NCBI GenBank assembly: GCA_947465275.1
Contig: CANIAI010000074.1
Span: 1-8,675 of the forward strand
DNA: 8,675 nucleotides
Reading direction: 5' to 3'
Source: Acidobacteriota bacterium
GTDB lineage: Bacteria > Acidobacteriota > Vicinamibacteria > Vicinamibacterales > UBA2999
Shown here: piece by piece, positions 6,631 through 8,675 of the stretch
Position numbering within the stretch: the first letter of the stretch is position 1
Layout: every line of letters begins with the position of its first letter
The notes under the pieces: model-generated
Told to the model about the DNA's origin: nothing
The model's input: the letters and a program-made list of their open reading frames with translations, nothing else
Databases searched by the model: none
Program-made: the position numbers and the translations under genes

Positions 6631-6742
6631 CCCCTGTGTTTCGGGACGTTGGGATCAGCTCGAACGTGTCTCGCGCCTGACGACCGGGGCAGCGGATCCG
6701 GATCTACGCGCTCGGGGAGCGTAAGGGTACGAGCGGAGCGAG

Positions 6743-6812
6743 CGTTCCCGGCCGCCGCACCGGAGGAAGCCGCCCGGCCCCCGCCCCGCCCGGCGGTTCA
6801 GCGTGAGGTGCC
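6743..6812 (-). repeat. Outer inverted repeat, right copy (A')
   Basis: Inverted partner of 5904-5973 (64 of 70 identical). It begins 6 nt after the prfC stop codon when read on the minus strand. It therefore forms the 3' flank of prfC exactly as copy A does for the phosphatase. Confidence 0.88.
6769..6797 (-). terminator. Hairpin after the prfC stop codon, possible terminator
   Basis: Read on the minus strand, CCGCC (within 6797-6792) pairs with GGCGG (within 6774-6769) around a G-rich loop, at the same place in the repeat as the hairpin at 5919-5947. Relative to that copy, a G-U pair has become C-G while the stem is kept; the outermost G-C pair is lost. No T-tract is present. Confidence 0.35.
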
Positions 6813-6818
6813 TCGCCT

Positions 6819-8426
6819 CTACATCGACTCGCGGAACTCGACCGTCGGGTTCTTGTCCATCGTGAACCGCAGCTCCCAGTTCGACTGGAAGAGCAGCACC
6901 GGACGCCCGAGCCGGTCGGTGCACTGCAGCACGCCGCTCATCGGCGTCTGCACCGACGACGGGTCCTCGGTGATGATCCAGCGGGCCGCGACGTGGGCCA
7001 TGCGATCGACGGTGCACTGGATGCCGTATTCCGCCTGCAGCCGCGCCTGAATCACGTCGAACTGGAGCTGGCCGATCACGCCGACGATCGGGTTGCGCAC
7101 GCCGTGGATCGGCATGAAGACCTGCAGCAATCCTTCCTCGGAGAGCTGCAGCACCGCCTCGTCGAACCGCTTGTGGCGCAGCTCGCCGGGACGCAGCATC
7201 GCGAACTGCTCGGCGGGGAACTGCTGAATCGGCGGGAAGCGCACAGCCTTGCCGGCATAGAGCGTGTCGCCGATGGCCATGCGTCCCGGATTGACCACGC
7301 CGACGACGTCGCCCGGATACGCCTCGGGCACCGTCTCGCGGTCGCGCCCGAAGAAGCGGTAGACGCGCGAGAGGCGGAGCGGTGTGTCGAGCCGCGCGTT
7401 GGTGACCAGCATGTCCTTCGCGAGGCGTCCGGAGCAGACGCGCACGAACGCGACACGGTCGCGGTGGCGCGGGTTCATGTTCGCCTGAATCTTGAAGATG
7501 AAGCCCGAGAAGTCCGGGTCGTCGGGCTCGACGAGCACGTCACCCTCGGCCGGCCGCGGCGCGGGGCTCGGCGCCAGCGACAGCAGCGCCTCGAGGAACG
7601 GCTCGACGCCGAAGTCGTTCAGGGCGCTGCCGAAGAAGACCGGCGTCTGCTTCGCCAGGCGGTACTGCTCGCGGTCGAATCGCGTGCCGGCGCCGGCGAT
7701 GATGTCGACCGCCTCGATGAGCGCCTGCTGCCGCCGCTCGCCGACCAGGCCGGTCACCTCCTGCGAGTCGGGGGCCGCGACCAGCAGCGGCTCCATCCGG
7801 CGTCCCGTCTTGCGCCGCTCGTACAGCAGCACCGAATTCGCGTCGAGGTCGTAGACGCCCTTGAAGTCGGGGCCATCCCCGAGCGGCCAGTTCCTCGGCG
7901 CGGCCGCGATGCCGAGCACCTTCTCGATCTGGTCGAGCAGCTCGAACGGGTCGCGCGCCGGCTGATCCAGCTTGTTGATGAAGGTGAGCACCGGCAGGCC
8001 GTGCTGGCGGCAGACGTCGAACAGCTTGAGCGTCTGCGGCTCGACACCCTTCGCGGCGTCGAGCACCATGACGACGCTGTCGACGGCGAGCAGGGTGCGG
8101 AACGTGTCTTCGCTGAAGTCCTGGTGGCCCGGCGTGTCGAGCAGCGTGACGTGGTGCCCGTGCAGCTCGAACTCGAGCGCCGAGGCGCTGATCGAGATGC
8201 CGCGCTGCTGCTCCATCTCCATGAAGTCCGACACGGCGTGCCGCTGCGTCTTGCTGCCGCGGACGGCGCCGGCCAGCTCGATGGCTCCCGCGTAGAGCAG
8301 GAGCTTCTCGGTCAGCGTGGTCTTGCCGGCGTCGGGGTGCGAGATGATCGCGAACGTCCGCCGGCGGGCAATCTCGCGCCCGAGGGTGTCGGAGGCGGCC
8401 GTGGCGTCATCGAACGAAGGGGCCAT
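6819..8426 (-). CDS. prfC: Peptide chain release factor 3 (RF3), translational GTPase
   Basis: RF3 is a cytoplasmic GTPase that acts in translation termination and removes RF1/RF2 from the ribosome after peptide release. The product is 535 aa, close to the 529 aa of the E. coli protein. The GTPase domain shows P-loop SHPDAGKTT (29-37), the RF3-type switch region from GSKTQRHAVSDFMEMEQQRGISI (57-79), G3 DTPGHQDF (97-104) and G4 NKLD (151-154). Domains II and III follow to the C-terminal VEFRESM. The ATG at 8424-8426 was chosen because MAPSFDDATAASDTLGREIARRRTFAIISHPDAGK has normal spacing to the P-loop. The frame stays open to 8570, but that extension is Arg-rich, unlike RF3, and overlaps the upstream gene. 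The 37-bp gap to the Smr-domain gene suggests co-transcription. No clear Shine-Dalgarno precedes the ATG. Confidence 0.95.
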   Translation of the reverse strand: MAPSFDDATAASDTLGREIARRRTFAIISHPDAGKTTLTEKLLLYAGAIELAGAVRGSKTQRHAVSDFMEMEQQRGISISASALEFELHGHHVTLLDTPGHQDFSEDTFRTLLAVDSVVMVLDAAKGVEPQTLKLFDVCRQHGLPVLTFINKLDQPARDPFELLDQIEKVLGIAAAPRNWPLGDGPDFKGVYDLDANSVLLYERRKTGRRMEPLLVAAPDSQEVTGLVGERRQQALIEAVDIIAGAGTRFDREQYRLAKQTPVFFGSALNDFGVEPFLEALLSLAPSPAPRPAEGDVLVEPDDPDFSGFIFKIQANMNPRHRDRVAFVRVCSGRLAKDMLVTNARLDTPLRLSRVYRFFGRDRETVPEAYPGDVVGVVNPGRMAIGDTLYAGKAVRFPPIQQFPAEQFAMLRPGELRHKRFDEAVLQLSEEGLLQVFMPIHGVRNPIVGVIGQLQFDVIQARLQAEYGIQCTVDRMAHVAARWIITEDPSSVQTPMSGVLQCTDRLGRPVLLFQSNWELRFTMDKNPTVEFRESM

Positions 8427-8432
8427 CCAGAC

Positions 8433-8438
8433 AGGGTA
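8433..8438 (-). promoter_or_regulatory. Weak candidate -10 element for leaderless prfC transcription
   Basis: TACCCT (minus strand 8438-8433) fits the loose TANNNT form of a -10 box and lies exactly 6 nt before the ATG. This is the spacing seen at leaderless promoters. There is no RBS and no visible -35. A TANNNT match is common by chance, so this is only a candidate. Confidence 0.2.
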
Positions 8439-8443
8439 CAACA

Positions 8444-8457
8444 GGCGCCCCGGCGCC
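8444..8457 (-). terminator. GC hairpin between the Smr-domain gene and prfC
   Basis: GGCGC and GCGCC form a 5-bp stem with a 4-nt loop, starting 6 nt after the upstream stop codon and followed on the minus strand by TGTTGT. It could be a weak terminator or attenuator before prfC. The T-run is too short for confidence. Confidence 0.25.
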
Positions 8458-8463
8458 GGCCGC

Positions 8464-8675
8464 TCAGAGCGACACCAGGGTGACGCCCGGGTTCCCCGGA
8501 TCCAGCCGGAATCCACGGACGCTCGGGATGCCGCGCAGGCGCGTGTGGAGCGCCGCCCGCAAGCGCCCACCGCTGCGCCCGTGGATCACCCGCAGTTCGA
8601 GCGCGTCGGCGAGCAGCGCCTCGTTGAGCGCGCGGTCCACGATCTCGAGCGCCTCTTCCACCGTCCGGCCGTGCA
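8464..8675 (-). CDS. Smr-domain C-terminus, probably of MutS2 (5' part outside the window)
   Basis: Only the last 70 residues or so are present, cut by the right window edge. The frame continues upstream of the GTG at 8661 as HGRT-VEEAL, the first Smr motif. So the small ORF starting at that GTG is not a complete gene. The second motif is VIHGRSGGRLR, close to the family HGKGTGxLR, and the end is FRLDPGNPGVTLVSL, as expected for Smr beta-strands. Smr domains are nucleases or nucleic-acid-binding modules. At the C-terminus of MutS2 they act in suppression of recombination or in rescue of collided ribosomes. A MutS2 parent is likely from the motif context but cannot be proven here; a stand-alone Smr protein is the alternative. 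It lies 37 bp upstream of prfC on the same strand. Confidence 0.8.
   Translation of the reverse strand, partial: HGRTVEEALEIVDRALNEALLADALELRVIHGRSGGRLRAALHTRLRGIPSVRGFRLDPGNPGVTLVSL

Larger units (their letters stand above)
5900..6818. other. Convergent intergenic region without a convincing gene, built of nested inverted repeats and a tandem array
   Basis: The 919 bp between the stop codons of the phosphatase and prfC hold no ORF with a family signature. Open frames across it are made by repeats and high GC. Its layout is symmetric: repeat A (5904-5973), repeat B (6035-6080), a 21-bp-period array (about 6127-6401), a stretch of unremarkable sequence to about 6487, then B inverted (6516-6561) and A inverted (6743-6812). 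Stretches outside these named repeats contain small hairpins and one 20-bp direct repeat, and nothing else I can identify. Confidence 0.8.

Noticed and set aside
6092..6724. Plus-strand open frame of 210 codons crossing the repeats, with heptapeptides of the GLxVRxx type
   Set aside because: A 21-bp period yields heptapeptide repeats in any open frame. Here the array slips by one base near 6317, which breaks the pattern mid-ORF, and the rest is composition-driven sequence crossing inverted repeats. No RBS and no family signature.
5900..6818. Insertion sequence or integron-type attC site
   Set aside because: There is no transposase or integrase ORF and no convincing target-site duplication at the ends. 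Nothing resembling the attC end motifs was seen.
6993..8483. 496-codon plus-strand open frame
   Set aside because: It lies antisense to prfC. Its His/Asp/Val/Arg-rich composition is typical of a complementary-strand shadow in GC-rich DNA, and prfC is unmistakable.
1..8675. tRNA or rRNA genes
   Set aside because: I saw no T-loop GGTTCGAATCC-type sequence in a cloverleaf context and no rRNA-like stretch in the intergenic parts. GTTC words in the array are part of the 21-bp repeat.

Overview
The window comes from a GC-rich bacterial chromosome. The mix of genes suggests Acidobacteriota, perhaps class Vicinamibacteria. The main clue is the kinase that starts MLTPGTRLGPYDI, fused through one membrane segment to a C-terminal TolB/PD40-type propeller, an architecture multiplied in that phylum. 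This placement is inference; no rRNA or other phylogenetic marker is present.

Plus strand, 1-5899. The window opens inside an ABC-F ATPase gene, of which only the second nucleotide-binding domain remains (to 773). A short hairpin-containing gap leads to a MarR-family regulator (861-1364) with its own RBS. Two GC-rich hairpins follow, then a TATAAT box (1480-1485). Next comes a two-gene signalling operon: a receptor-type Ser/Thr protein kinase with an extracytoplasmic-type beta-propeller (1506-4181), and an FHA-GAF-PP2C (SpoIIE/RsbU-type) phosphatase (4178-5899). The phosphatase starts at a GTG overlapping the kinase stop codon by 4 bp. The pair puts a protein kinase, a phosphothreonine-reading FHA domain and a Ser/Thr phosphatase into one translationally coupled unit.

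Convergent intergenic region, 5900-6818. This 919-bp gap carries no convincing gene but is highly structured. A 70-bp sequence just after the phosphatase stop codon recurs in inverted orientation (64/70 identical) just after the stop codon of the convergent gene prfC. Inside that pair lies a second, 46-bp inverted pair (41/46). The centre is a degenerate tandem array with a 21-bp period, many of whose units carry TTCGCGAA-like palindromes. The result is a nested mirror layout A-B-array-B'-A'. A G-rich core (GGGCGGGGCGGGGGCC-like) occurs four times in it.

Minus strand, 6819-8675. prfC (peptide chain release factor 3, 535 aa) reads leftward. It lies 37 bp downstream of the end of a gene with a C-terminal Smr domain, most likely mutS2, which is cut by the window edge.

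The genes are recognisable families. The least explained part of the window is the symmetric repeat region between the two convergent stop codons.
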